The notes under the pieces: model-generated | The model's database searches: none | What the model saw: the letters and a program-made list of their open reading frames with translations, nothing else | Told to the model about the DNA's origin: nothing | Position numbers and translations under genes: made by a program | In this document: positions 1-6,373 of the stretch, piece after piece | How positions within the stretch are numbered: the first letter of the stretch is position 1 | How the letters are laid out: each line of letters opens with the position of its first letter | From: Bdellovibrionales bacterium | Lineage (GTDB): Bacteria > Bdellovibrionota > Bdellovibrionia > Bdellovibrionales > UBA1609 | Length of the DNA: 6,373 nucleotides | Assembly (NCBI GenBank): GCA_026648125.1 | Contig: JAPKGD010000111.1 | Coordinates: 1 to 6,373, forward strand | Direction: 5' to 3'

Positions 1-288
1 CACCCACTTCCAGCTGCCATCCTTGCAGCGCAGCCGATGTTCGCTGTGAAAGGTCGGCGTCTCGCCCTCGAGGTACGCGCGAATCTCGGCCAATACCCGC
101 GGCAGATCTTCGCGGTGGACGCTCTTCTTCCATGCTTCCAGCTCGTAGCCCATGTCGTTCGGCTCGTAGCCGAGGATTTTCGTCCACCCGGGCGAGACCA
201 TCACGCGGTTGGTCCGCGCGCTCCAGTCCCACGCGCCGTCACCGGCCGCTTCCAGGGCCAGGCGCCAGCGCTCCTCGTTGTCGGCCTC
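1..288 (-). CDS. PAS (PAS_3-type) sensor domain fragment, out of place
   Basis: On the minus strand, one frame (codons ending at 285, 282 and so on) is open all the way to the window edge. From 288 it reads EADNEERWRLALEAAGDGAW, and further in come SPGWTKILGYEPND, WKKSVHREDLPRV, YLEGETPTFHSEHRLR and KDGSWKWV. This is the order seen in PAS fold-3 domains of sensory histidine kinases and diguanylate cyclases: the helix before the core, the GY.P motif, the S.H.ED..RV helix, the YLEG loop, and the final R.KDGSW.W strand. The rest of the protein, including any output domain, lies beyond position 1, so its class cannot be named. Its upstream end meets sucB sequence at about 285-300 in a different frame, and no proper start or ribosome binding site belongs to it here. 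G+C is about 66%, far above the neighbouring sucA, which suggests a different genome of origin. The domain call is confident; that it belongs next to sucB is doubtful. Confidence 0.8.
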
Positions 289-329
289 ACTGATTCGCCT
301 ACGCTCGGTACTTTGATGTCGACTTTCAC
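288..329 (-). pseudogene. sucB: sucB 5' end: dihydrolipoyllysine succinyltransferase (E2), cut after 14 codons
   Basis: A GTG codon at 329-327 opens a frame reading MKVDIKVPSVGESV, the conserved start of the lipoyl domain of 2-oxoglutarate dehydrogenase E2 (SucB/OdhB), where this motif is normally followed by T-E-A. E2 carries the succinyl group from SucA on a lipoyl-lysine to coenzyme A and forms the core of the complex in the cytoplasm. The gene lies 20 nt after the sucA stop on the same strand, the usual sucAB order, and is preceded by a strong Shine-Dalgarno sequence. After codon 14 the frame loses all resemblance to E2 (it reads RPTTRSAGAWPWK) and stops at TGA 203-201, giving a 42-residue chimeric product. 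The lipoyl lysine, the E3/E1-binding domain and the catalytic domain are all absent. The sequence beyond the break is a PAS domain in another frame. It is either a true disruption or, more likely, a contig-joining artefact. Confidence 0.82.
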
Positions 330-335
330 GATGCA

Positions 336-344
336 CTCCTCTTT
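336..344 (-). promoter_or_regulatory. Ribosome binding site of sucB
   Basis: The minus strand reads AAAGAGGAG, a near-ideal Shine-Dalgarno sequence, with six bases (TGCATC) before the GTG at 329-327. It settles the GTG as the sucB start and shows that the short conserved E2 peptide downstream is a real gene start rather than a chance match. Confidence 0.8.
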
Positions 345-349
345 AAAAT

Positions 350-3079
350 CTAGCTAAAGCAACTTTCAATTAAAGCCGTCTGTTCCTTTTCATGCAATTT
401 TCCAGATCCCACCGCTGGACTCGCTTTGTCGGGGCGACCAACGTAGTCCAATTTGACCTTTCCCTTGCCAATCTCTTGTAACAGTTCGCGCAAGCGGGGC
501 TCAAGAAATTGCCAGGCGCCCATATTTCGGGGCTCCTCTTGAGCCCAAACAACTTCTCGCAACTTGGGGTAGCCATTTAAAAACGGTACCAATTGCTCCT
601 TCGGAAAAGGATAAAATTGCTCCAGGCGCACAATCGAAATGTCCTCGCGTCCCTTGGCCTTTTCTTCCCGGTGTTTCTCTAATTCATAATAGAGTTTTCC
701 GCTACATAGTACGAGTCTCTCAACCGCCTTGGGATTGCTGTGGGCCGGGTCTGGCAAGACTTCTTGAAAATGCCCATCGCTGAGTTCGCTTAAGTTTGAA
801 ATCACCCGGGGATGTCGCAGGAGTGATTTGGGGGACATGACGATGAGAGGCTTTCTAAAGTCCCTGCGAACTTGACGACGAAGCACATGAAAAAAATTGG
901 CTGGGGTGGTCACGTTCACGACTTGCATATTGGCTTGGGCACAGAGCTGCAAAAAGCGCTCAAGGCGTGCGCTTGAGTGTTCGGGGCCACCGCCCTCATA
1001 GCCATGCGGGAGGAGCATCGTGAGTCCAGATACTCGAACCCACTTTTCTTCACCACTCGAAATAAACTGATCAATAATGATCTGGGCTCCGTTGGCAAAG
1101 TCTCCAAACTGAGCTTCCCAAACCGTAAGGTAGGTCGGGTCTGAGCATGAATTTCCATATTCAAACCCGAGGACGGCCATCTCGGAAAGAAGAGAGTTGT
1201 AAATGACAAATTCACCTTTATCAGGGTTCAAAGTGGCGATCGGGCAGTGCTCAGTCCCAGTCTCTGTGTCGAAGTAAACGGCCTGACGATGAGTAAATGT
1301 ACCACGTTTGCAGTCCTGACCAGAAACTCGGACGGGGGTGCCCTCAAGACATAGCGTTCCGTAAGCAAGAAGTTCTCCCAGCGCCCAGTCGACTTTTCCG
1401 GAGTCGAGCATCTCTTTGCGAGAATGAATCAATTTTGCAATTTTCGGGTGAAGGTGGAAATTCTCGGGTTCTTGCCCGAGCACAGCCGCGACCTTTTTAA
1501 CATCCTCCATGGAGGCTTTCGTTACGGCGGGTTTCTCGAAGTCTTCAAGCGTTCCTCGGCGAAGACCTTTCCAGGCTCCAGCATAAGCGTCGGGCTTAAC
1601 CTTGGGGGGAGCTTTGCGAGTTTGCTCTAAAATCACCTGGAGGTTGTCGATCTTTTCTTTATAAAAATGTTCGGCGTCTGAACCAGCAAGAACATTCTCA
1701 TGTGCCAGCTGGTCGGCATAAATTTTCATCAATGTGGGATGTGCTTTGATGAGATTGTACATCTTGGGTTGAGTGAATGCTGGCTCGTCACCCTCATTGT
1801 GTCCAAAACGGCGATAGCAGATGAGATCAATCACTACATCTTCACCAAATTCTTGACGAAAGCGAAGAGCCAGATGAGCCGCGCGAACACAGGCTTCAAC
1901 GTCATCACCGTTTACAAGCAGTACAGGAGCTTTTATGACCTTCGCCATGTCGGACGAATAGGTTGCCGTTCGAGAATCCTTCGGGTCTGTTGTAAAGCCA
2001 ATCTGGTTATTGAGGATGATATGAATGGTTCCGCCCACGCGGTAGCCAAGGAGTTGGGACATTTGTAAGGTTTCAGCAACGACCCCTTGGCCGGCAAAGG
2101 CCGCATCACCATGAATTAATACGGGCAGGACTTTCTTGCGTTCTTTAGTGTCGTTCCTTCGGCGTTGCTTGGCTCTGGCCATACCAAGGACTACAGGATT
2201 TACCGCTTCTAAATGACTTGGGTTGAATGCCAGGCTCACGTGACAAGGGCCGTTTGGAGTCTGTTTGTCTGTTGAATAACCGAGGTGGTATTTGACGTCC
2301 CCGTCATAGCCAAAGTCACTCAATGCCGTTCCTTCAAACTCAGAAAAGATCACCTCAATGGCCTTATCCATGAAATTGGCGAGAACATTAAGGCGGCCGC
2401 GGTGAGCCATCCCTATGACGACTTCTTCAAGCCCCTGTGGAGTCCCGTATCTCACCAAGCTCTCCAGCATTGGAATCATTGAGTCGCCGCCCTCAATTGA
2501 GAAACGTTTTGCCCCTACAAAACGAGTATGCAGAAACTTCTCCAGAGATTCCGTCCGGGCCAATTGTCGGAAGATTTCAATTCGGTCCTGGGGAGTTAGT
2601 TTCAAAGAGGGTTCGTGGCTTTCAAATTCTTTGCGAAACCAATCCCTGACTTCGGGCCGGCATTCAGCAATCTGAGCCGTGAGCGTTTGGCAGTAGCAGG
2701 ACTCAAGGCGGGCGATGATCTCGCGCAGAGTCGCGTTTGTTAGGCCAATCGTGGAGCCAATCTGAAATCGTTTTTCGAGGTCGCCTTCGCTCAAGTTAAA
2801 CCGAGAAAGTTCAAGGGCTGGCGTTGACTGAGGTTTAATCCCCAGAGGATCCAGTTTGGCTTTGAGGTGGCCGTAGGAGCGATAGGTTTCGATCAGGTTG
2901 TAGACGTCAAGTTCCTGGCCGGAAAATGAAGTTGAACCGCCGAGATTCTGAGCGAACTCCACACCTTCAAAAAACATTTTCCACTCAGGGGGAAGGTCGT
3001 CTGGATTGTTGCGAAAGCGCCCATACATTTCTTCGAGATATTCTAAGTTCGGACGATTTAAATACGAGAATTTTTCCAC
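350..3079 (-). CDS. sucA: 2-oxoglutarate dehydrogenase E1 component (thiamine diphosphate-dependent)
   Basis: This is E1 of the cytoplasmic 2-oxoglutarate dehydrogenase complex: it decarboxylates 2-oxoglutarate using thiamine diphosphate and passes the succinyl group to the E2 lipoyl arm (TCA cycle). At 909 residues it is close to the usual length of about 930 and looks complete. The N-terminal segment (residues 1-42, NLEYLEEMYGRF to PEWKMFF) is the short E2-docking region typical of SucA. Visible motifs are HRGRLNVLAN (226-235), YHLGYSTD (264-271), the thiamine diphosphate motif GDAAFAGQG (324-332) ending in NNQIGFTT (357-364), GHNEGDEP (426-433), FEYG (639-642), HGYEGGGPEHSSARLERFLQ (692-711), MSPKSLLRHP (748-757) and EEPRNMGAWQF (848-858). 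The start is GTG (3079-3077): an in-frame TAA lies directly upstream, so no longer start exists, and AAGAGG sits 8 nt away. It ends in TAG 20 nt before sucB. No missing key residue or frameshift is seen. Confidence 0.97.
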   Translation of the reverse strand: MEKFSYLNRPNLEYLEEMYGRFRNNPDDLPPEWKMFFEGVEFAQNLGGSTSFSGQELDVYNLIETYRSYGHLKAKLDPLGIKPQSTPALELSRFNLSEGDLEKRFQIGSTIGLTNATLREIIARLESCYCQTLTAQIAECRPEVRDWFRKEFESHEPSLKLTPQDRIEIFRQLARTESLEKFLHTRFVGAKRFSIEGGDSMIPMLESLVRYGTPQGLEEVVIGMAHRGRLNVLANFMDKAIEVIFSEFEGTALSDFGYDGDVKYHLGYSTDKQTPNGPCHVSLAFNPSHLEAVNPVVLGMARAKQRRRNDTKERKKVLPVLIHGDAAFAGQGVVAETLQMSQLLGYRVGGTIHIILNNQIGFTTDPKDSRTATYSSDMAKVIKAPVLLVNGDDVEACVRAAHLALRFRQEFGEDVVIDLICYRRFGHNEGDEPAFTQPKMYNLIKAHPTLMKIYADQLAHENVLAGSDAEHFYKEKIDNLQVILEQTRKAPPKVKPDAYAGAWKGLRRGTLEDFEKPAVTKASMEDVKKVAAVLGQEPENFHLHPKIAKLIHSRKEMLDSGKVDWALGELLAYGTLCLEGTPVRVSGQDCKRGTFTHRQAVYFDTETGTEHCPIATLNPDKGEFVIYNSLLSEMAVLGFEYGNSCSDPTYLTVWEAQFGDFANGAQIIIDQFISSGEEKWVRVSGLTMLLPHGYEGGGPEHSSARLERFLQLCAQANMQVVNVTTPANFFHVLRRQVRRDFRKPLIVMSPKSLLRHPRVISNLSELSDGHFQEVLPDPAHSNPKAVERLVLCSGKLYYELEKHREEKAKGREDISIVRLEQFYPFPKEQLVPFLNGYPKLREVVWAQEEPRNMGAWQFLEPRLRELLQEIGKGKVKLDYVGRPDKASPAVGSGKLHEKEQTALIESCFS

Positions 3080-3081
3080 TT

Positions 3082-3093
3082 AAGAGGCCTCTT
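3082..3093. promoter_or_regulatory. 12-bp perfect palindrome containing the sucA ribosome binding site
   Basis: AAGAGGCCTCTT is a perfect inverted repeat. On the minus strand its AAGAGG half (3093-3088) serves as the sucA Shine-Dalgarno sequence, 8 nt before the GTG. On the plus strand the same half lies 7 nt before an ATG at 3095. The ribosome-binding role for sucA is well supported. A role as an operator or as an RNA structure hiding the site is only possible: a 12-bp palindrome is expected about once or twice by chance in a window this size, and with no loop it cannot form a normal hairpin in a single RNA. Confidence 0.6.
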
Positions 3094-3119
3094 GATGGAA
3101 TGGGTCGATAGATGTTCTG

Positions 3120-3128
3120 GTTATAGCA
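3120..3128 (-). promoter_or_regulatory. Candidate extended -10 promoter element for sucAB
   Basis: The minus strand reads TGCTATAAC, matching the extended -10 form TGnTATAAT at all but the last base. No good -35 hexamer is found 16-18 nt upstream, which extended -10 promoters tolerate. Initiation about 7 nt downstream would give a sucA leader of roughly 30-40 nt that contains the Shine-Dalgarno sequence. This is a pattern match only, based on the sigma-70 consensus. Confidence 0.4.
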
Positions 3129-3223
3129 ACACTTTGGACGGCCGGGTACTTTCGTTTTTCTAGATTATTACGCAGATCGTCACGGGGGATGGCAGCGAAG
3201 TCAAATGTAGATACCATAATGTT

Positions 3224-6160
3224 ATGCGGCCCCTAATTTGGCTTTCCAAAAAACTTTTTAAACTGTTTCTCGTCTATGTGATTTTAGTGGGTGTGTTGGT
3301 CGGCGTTCTCTTTTTGGCACCAGATGTTTGGTCTCCACCTCTCGTCAAGAGGTTGGAGCAGCAAATTAAACTTAAGACAGGTGCTTCAGTAAAAATTAAA
3401 GGGATTCGTTTTGTAGGCCTTTGGCCTGTGACGCTTTCATTGGATGGGATTCAAATCGGGGTGGGGCTCCCTATTGGTGGTGCCATTAAGGCGGTGGAAG
3501 TCGCCTACTCCCAATCCATTATCGATGGCAATTGGCTAAGGCCCAGAATTCATTTTGCCCTTACAGTGATAGAGCCGGAAATCTTAATTTTGCCAGGGCC
3601 TGAAGAAGCAAAAACGAATGAAAAAAAGGAAGACGAGATCTCTCGGTTTGAGGTGTTGGCTCAGGTCAATCCCAATCAAATCAAAAGACCTACCGGATTT
3701 GATCTCAATCCCCGCATTTCTGTTCGCGGAGGAGTTGTTCGGCCAACGGGTGAGAGTCCTCTCTGGGAGATAAAGAACTTTGATGGGGGATTTGAAATTT
3801 TGAGTTTGCGTGCCGCGCAGTGGGAATTTCGCTTAAAAGGGAAAGGTAACGTAGGAACCTCTGTTGGCGGTTCTGCCCTCGTGCTTCCGTTTTCCTTTGA
3901 TTTTGGTCGCACCAGGACAGAGCAAGACTCGCTTAATATCGAGGGGGCCTTTTTTAATCTGGGCAACCTCAGATTTGTAGGAGGAGGCAAGCACTATTGG
4001 TCAGGGCAGGATAGTTTTCTTTTTCCACTGGAAAAAACCGACCTTGAGAAGTTGCCGCTGGCATTGTTGCCACCAGGAAAATGGAAAGGTGGTTTCTCTG
4101 GGCGATTGAGTTATGAGCGGCGGCCCATGGAGGCTCCCCAGGTGGGGTTTCAGGTTGATTCTGAGTCGGTATCGGGACAGATCGAGGTGAACAAAAATGG
4201 GCTGGTGGCTTCGGGGGATATGAATTTACGTCTGAGAATACGTGCTCAGTACGACGGCAAGTTAATTGTAGACGATAGCTCTGTTGGAGTTGATCTGACC
4301 CAAGTGGAGATTAAATTTGATCCTTGGTTTAAGAAGTTAAAAGGAACTGATTTTTTAATCGACGTGGTCGCCGACGCAAAAAACGAGAGATTCTATCTGC
4401 GCCGTGGTCTGGTTAGATTTGCTCAGCTCAGGCTAGACGGTTCAGGCGAGGGCGGGTATTCACTTGCCGATCCTTTTCAGGGGAGATTGAATCTAGCACC
4501 CACGAATTTAATGGGGATTGAAAGATTCTTTCCCTCTCTCGAAAAATTCCCCTTGTCGGGAGTAGTCTCATCACAAGTATCAGCGAGAGGATCTATGTCA
4601 GAACTTCAAAATTTGGAAGTTAAGATAGATCAACTCATACTCAATGGAGTGAGTGGAAACATTGATTATGAAAAAGACGGACTTCATGTCAAAGGTCCCT
4701 TCCGCATGCAAGCTCAGGTCATCGGACTCTTCAAAGGTTTGGATCTGAAATCCGTGGGTTGGAATATGACGGGCGATTTTACCAATACGGCCATTCAATA
4801 CGGAGATTTGGTTCGAAAACCAGCGCCGTGGAATCTTTTGATTTCTTCTTCAGGGCGAATTCTGGATGACCAGATTATGATTGAAACAGCTCGGTTGGCG
4901 AGCGCTGGCGGAGACTTCTTCTTTAATGGCGGATTTTCTAAAGGAGAAAAAAAATCCGTCAAAATGAATGCGCGGCTTTCGCCACTCAAAGTGAATCCAT
5001 GGTTGAACGTGGTGAAGATTCCTCATCTTAGCGCAGGCGGGCAAATTGTGGGGCAATTGAACTTAGGTGGCAGTTGGATACCTAAAGAGGGAATTGCTTC
5101 ATCGCCATTGCAGGTGAGCGGGAGATTAAGTTGGGACGATGGAAATTTGGTCTATCGGCCACCAAAGGTAGATAAAAATGCTTCCGAACCCGGCCAAGCC
5201 GAAGTGACCAGACCGATTGAGCCGTTACTGCCAAACTGGCCAATTATCCGAACTGCAGAATTGGAAGTGACGACAAATCTAAAAGCCCTCCAGTTTGGTG
5301 ATCTGGTGCTGGAACGAGTTCAGCACTCCGGACAGTGGGTAAATGGTCAATGGAGAAGCACCATAAAGATTGGAAATGTCTGGGGCGGCCAAGTTGATGC
5401 GCCCAAACTCGTACTTTCTCCAAGCATTGCTCCTCCCTCCATTGAAATAGAAGCAACCGCAAAACAAATTCAGGCGGGATTGTTGTTAAGGTGGATAAAT
5501 CCAGCGTTGAAAGATTATTTGTTCGGTCAGGTGGATGGTAAGTTTGTAGCGTTGGGGGCATTGCCATTGGGCGAAATTGGTTTTTCTCAAATCAAGGTTG
5601 ATGGAAAGGCTCAGGTGCAAAAAGGAGTCTTAAGGTCGGTTCCCATTGATCAGATGATCAATCGAGAGCTGGGGCGCGTGGGTATCAACTCCAAGGCGAA
5701 TGGGGGAGCGTTTTTGTTTAATGCGCAAACTGTCTTTCAGTTTTTAGACAGCCAACTGAGTTTTAAAAGTTTTGCACTTCAGTCCAACCGCAATGACGAG
5801 CTCAGAATGAGTGGAATTGTTAGGCCCAATTTAGAGGGTGACTTTACCGGAAGCGCCGCTTTAAGTAGTCTTCGTATCGCCGGAAGTATTGCTCAGGCCA
5901 ATCAAGATGCAAAAGGTCGATTGGTTGTGCCCTTTCAAATGAAGGGCAATTTAATGAAGCCAAATTTTTCTTTGGCGGATGCAACGATCGGGAAAATGGT
6001 AAAAAATGTAGTTGAGGCTGAAGCCAATAAGGCGATTGAGAAGGCAAAAGAGCAAGTGAGCAAGAAAGTCGGACAAGACGTAGAGAAAAAGGTTGAAGAG
6101 GGTAAAGGGCAATTGCAGAAGGAACTCAATAAGAGACTCAAAGGAATTCTCGGTCGATAA
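3224..6160 (+). CDS. AsmA-like inner-membrane-anchored envelope protein
   Basis: This 978-residue protein has one N-terminal signal-anchor helix (about residues 12-32, LFKLFLVYVILVGVLVGVLF, preceded by Lys/Arg), so the bulk should lie in the periplasm. Right after it comes an AsmA-type opening (residues 36-80): LVKRLEQQIKLKTGASVKIK then GLWPVTLSLDGIQIG, followed by long alternating beta-rich segments with many G.L and D/N-G turns. The region ending MKGNLMKPNFSL (906-917) is the usual close of AsmA C-terminal domains. A charged, Lys/Glu/Ala-rich helical tail follows (about 918-978). AsmA, YhdP and TamB relatives form long beta-groove proteins thought to carry phospholipids to, or otherwise maintain, the outer membrane; that role here is by family inference. 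No catalytic motif is seen. The ATG at 3224 is the first start after an in-frame TAG at 3161 and lacks a clear Shine-Dalgarno sequence. An MscS-like gene follows after 22 nt. The exact subfamily is uncertain. Confidence 0.75.
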   Translation: MRPLIWLSKKLFKLFLVYVILVGVLVGVLFLAPDVWSPPLVKRLEQQIKLKTGASVKIKGIRFVGLWPVTLSLDGIQIGVGLPIGGAIKAVEVAYSQSIIDGNWLRPRIHFALTVIEPEILILPGPEEAKTNEKKEDEISRFEVLAQVNPNQIKRPTGFDLNPRISVRGGVVRPTGESPLWEIKNFDGGFEILSLRAAQWEFRLKGKGNVGTSVGGSALVLPFSFDFGRTRTEQDSLNIEGAFFNLGNLRFVGGGKHYWSGQDSFLFPLEKTDLEKLPLALLPPGKWKGGFSGRLSYERRPMEAPQVGFQVDSESVSGQIEVNKNGLVASGDMNLRLRIRAQYDGKLIVDDSSVGVDLTQVEIKFDPWFKKLKGTDFLIDVVADAKNERFYLRRGLVRFAQLRLDGSGEGGYSLADPFQGRLNLAPTNLMGIERFFPSLEKFPLSGVVSSQVSARGSMSELQNLEVKIDQLILNGVSGNIDYEKDGLHVKGPFRMQAQVIGLFKGLDLKSVGWNMTGDFTNTAIQYGDLVRKPAPWNLLISSSGRILDDQIMIETARLASAGGDFFFNGGFSKGEKKSVKMNARLSPLKVNPWLNVVKIPHLSAGGQIVGQLNLGGSWIPKEGIASSPLQVSGRLSWDDGNLVYRPPKVDKNASEPGQAEVTRPIEPLLPNWPIIRTAELEVTTNLKALQFGDLVLERVQHSGQWVNGQWRSTIKIGNVWGGQVDAPKLVLSPSIAPPSIEIEATAKQIQAGLLLRWINPALKDYLFGQVDGKFVALGALPLGEIGFSQIKVDGKAQVQKGVLRSVPIDQMINRELGRVGINSKANGGAFLFNAQTVFQFLDSQLSFKSFALQSNRNDELRMSGIVRPNLEGDFTGSAALSSLRIAGSIAQANQDAKGRLVVPFQMKGNLMKPNFSLADATIGKMVKNVVEAEANKAIEKAKEQVSKKVGQDVEKKVEEGKGQLQKELNKRLKGILGR

Positions 6161-6171
6161 AATAGTATTTT

Positions 6172-6176
6172 AGGAG
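6172..6176 (+). promoter_or_regulatory. Ribosome binding site of the MscS-like gene
   Basis: AGGAG lies six bases before the GTG at 6183 and within the 22-nt gap after the AsmA-like stop codon. It supports the GTG start and co-transcription with the gene upstream. Confidence 0.75.
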
Positions 6177-6182
6177 TTTAAA

Positions 6183-6373
6183 GTGGAGCAGTTGAGTGAA
6201 GCTATTGATGTACTTTTTAAAATCTGGAGTTTTGAGTTATTTAGCTTAGATGGACATCCACTGAGTGTGGGAAAGCTTCTGGCAGGAATCATCTTACTTG
6301 TTGTTGGGTATTGGATTTCCGGGCGGGCAGCAGCTGGAATTGAGCGTCGCTTTTTAACTCAAATGAATGTAGA
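6183..6373 (+). CDS. MscS-family mechanosensitive channel, N-terminal part (runs off window)
   Basis: The first 63 codons of a gene are present with no stop before the window edge. The product begins with an amphipathic stretch (VEQLSEAIDVLFKIWSFELF, with V1 read as Met), then SLDGHPLSVGKLLAGIILLV, a hydrophobic segment at about residues 32-46, and a positively charged RAAAGIERRFLTQMNV. A short loop with a small-residue turn, then LS..KLL.G...L..G..IS, then R....E.RFL...N.D is the N-terminal layout of small MscS-type channels, which open under membrane tension to release solutes during osmotic downshock. The conserved pore helix TM3 and the beta domain lie outside the window, so the call rests on the N-terminus alone. 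The GTG start is chosen because AGGAG lies six bases upstream and no ATG fits. Its 22-nt distance from the AsmA-like gene suggests one operon of envelope functions. Confidence 0.65.
   Translation, partial: MEQLSEAIDVLFKIWSFELFSLDGHPLSVGKLLAGIILLVVGYWISGRAAAGIERRFLTQMNV

Larger units (their letters stand above)
3080..3223. other. Divergent intergenic region between sucA and the AsmA-like gene
   Basis: These 144 bp must hold the promoters for both divergent operons. On the minus strand there is a candidate extended -10 (3120-3128) and the sucA Shine-Dalgarno sequence in a palindrome (3082-3093). On the plus strand I see no convincing -35/-10 pair for the AsmA-like gene. CATAAT at 3215-3220 resembles a -10 but sits only 3 bp before the ATG. 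GGGGGA at 3184-3189 is about 34 nt too far upstream to act as its ribosome binding site. No terminator or RNA gene is visible. Confidence 0.6.

Noticed and set aside
1..300. Natural fusion of an E2 lipoyl domain to a PAS domain
   Set aside because: The two frames differ by one base and the E2 part ends after 14 residues, before the lipoyl lysine, so no fused protein would be made.
201..329. A true 42-residue protein from the sucB start to TGA 203-201
   Set aside because: Only the first 14 residues resemble a known protein; the rest is an out-of-frame reading of PAS-coding DNA, so it is a junction product rather than a gene.
1..345. Insertion sequence or transposon carrying the PAS segment
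   Set aside because: No terminal inverted repeat, target duplication, transposase or integrase sequence is visible at the junction; the other end would lie outside the window.
37..357. Plus-strand 106-residue open frame across the left end
   Set aside because: It is antisense to the PAS fragment and the sucB start, crosses the composition junction, and shows no recognisable motif. It reflects the long open frames typical of G+C-rich DNA.
1700..2068. Plus-strand 122-residue open frame inside sucA
   Set aside because: It lies wholly antisense to the conserved E1 core of sucA, with no ribosome binding site or recognisable domain; it is a shadow frame.
3134..3166. Sigma-70 promoter for the AsmA-like gene (TTGGAC and TAGATT)
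   Set aside because: Both hexamers match the consensus poorly and the spacing is about 21 bp, too long for a normal promoter.
3215..3220. CATAAT as the -10 of the AsmA-like gene
   Set aside because: Initiation about 7 nt downstream would fall inside the coding sequence after the ATG, and no -35 is seen.

Overview
The window is bacterial chromosomal or metagenomic-contig DNA. About 6.08 kb (from roughly 290 to the right end) is one coherent, densely coded stretch with close to half G+C. The SucA-type E1 of the 2-oxoglutarate dehydrogenase complex, together with an inner-membrane-anchored AsmA-like envelope protein and an MscS-type channel, points to a Gram-negative aerobe. The overall flavour fits Proteobacteria or Bdellovibrionota, but no marker here fixes the taxon and I offer that only as a weak guess.

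Layout, left to right. (1) Positions 1 to about 290 on the minus strand are a G+C-rich block (about 66% by hand count) encoding a piece of a PAS sensor domain. (2) This block abuts, at about 285-300, the first 14 codons of sucB (dihydrolipoamide succinyltransferase, E2), which has its own ribosome binding site and starts 20 nt after the sucA stop. The two reading frames do not match across the junction, so sucB is broken after its N-terminal motif. This looks like an assembly chimera, or less likely a real insertion or rearrangement. (3) Positions 350-3079 minus are a complete sucA. (4) Positions 3080-3223 form a 144-bp divergent intergenic region with a candidate extended -10 for sucA and a 12-bp perfect palindrome that covers its Shine-Dalgarno sequence. 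(5) Positions 3224-6160 plus encode a 978-residue AsmA-like protein. (6) After 22 nt, the start of an MscS-family channel gene runs off the right edge.

The minus-strand genes form a sucAB operon of the TCA cycle. The plus-strand genes form a separate envelope-related operon: a probable lipid-transfer or outer-membrane-biogenesis protein followed by an osmotic safety valve. I found no tRNA, rRNA, CRISPR array, transposase, phage gene or clear novel system. The one real anomaly is the sucB/PAS junction at the left end.
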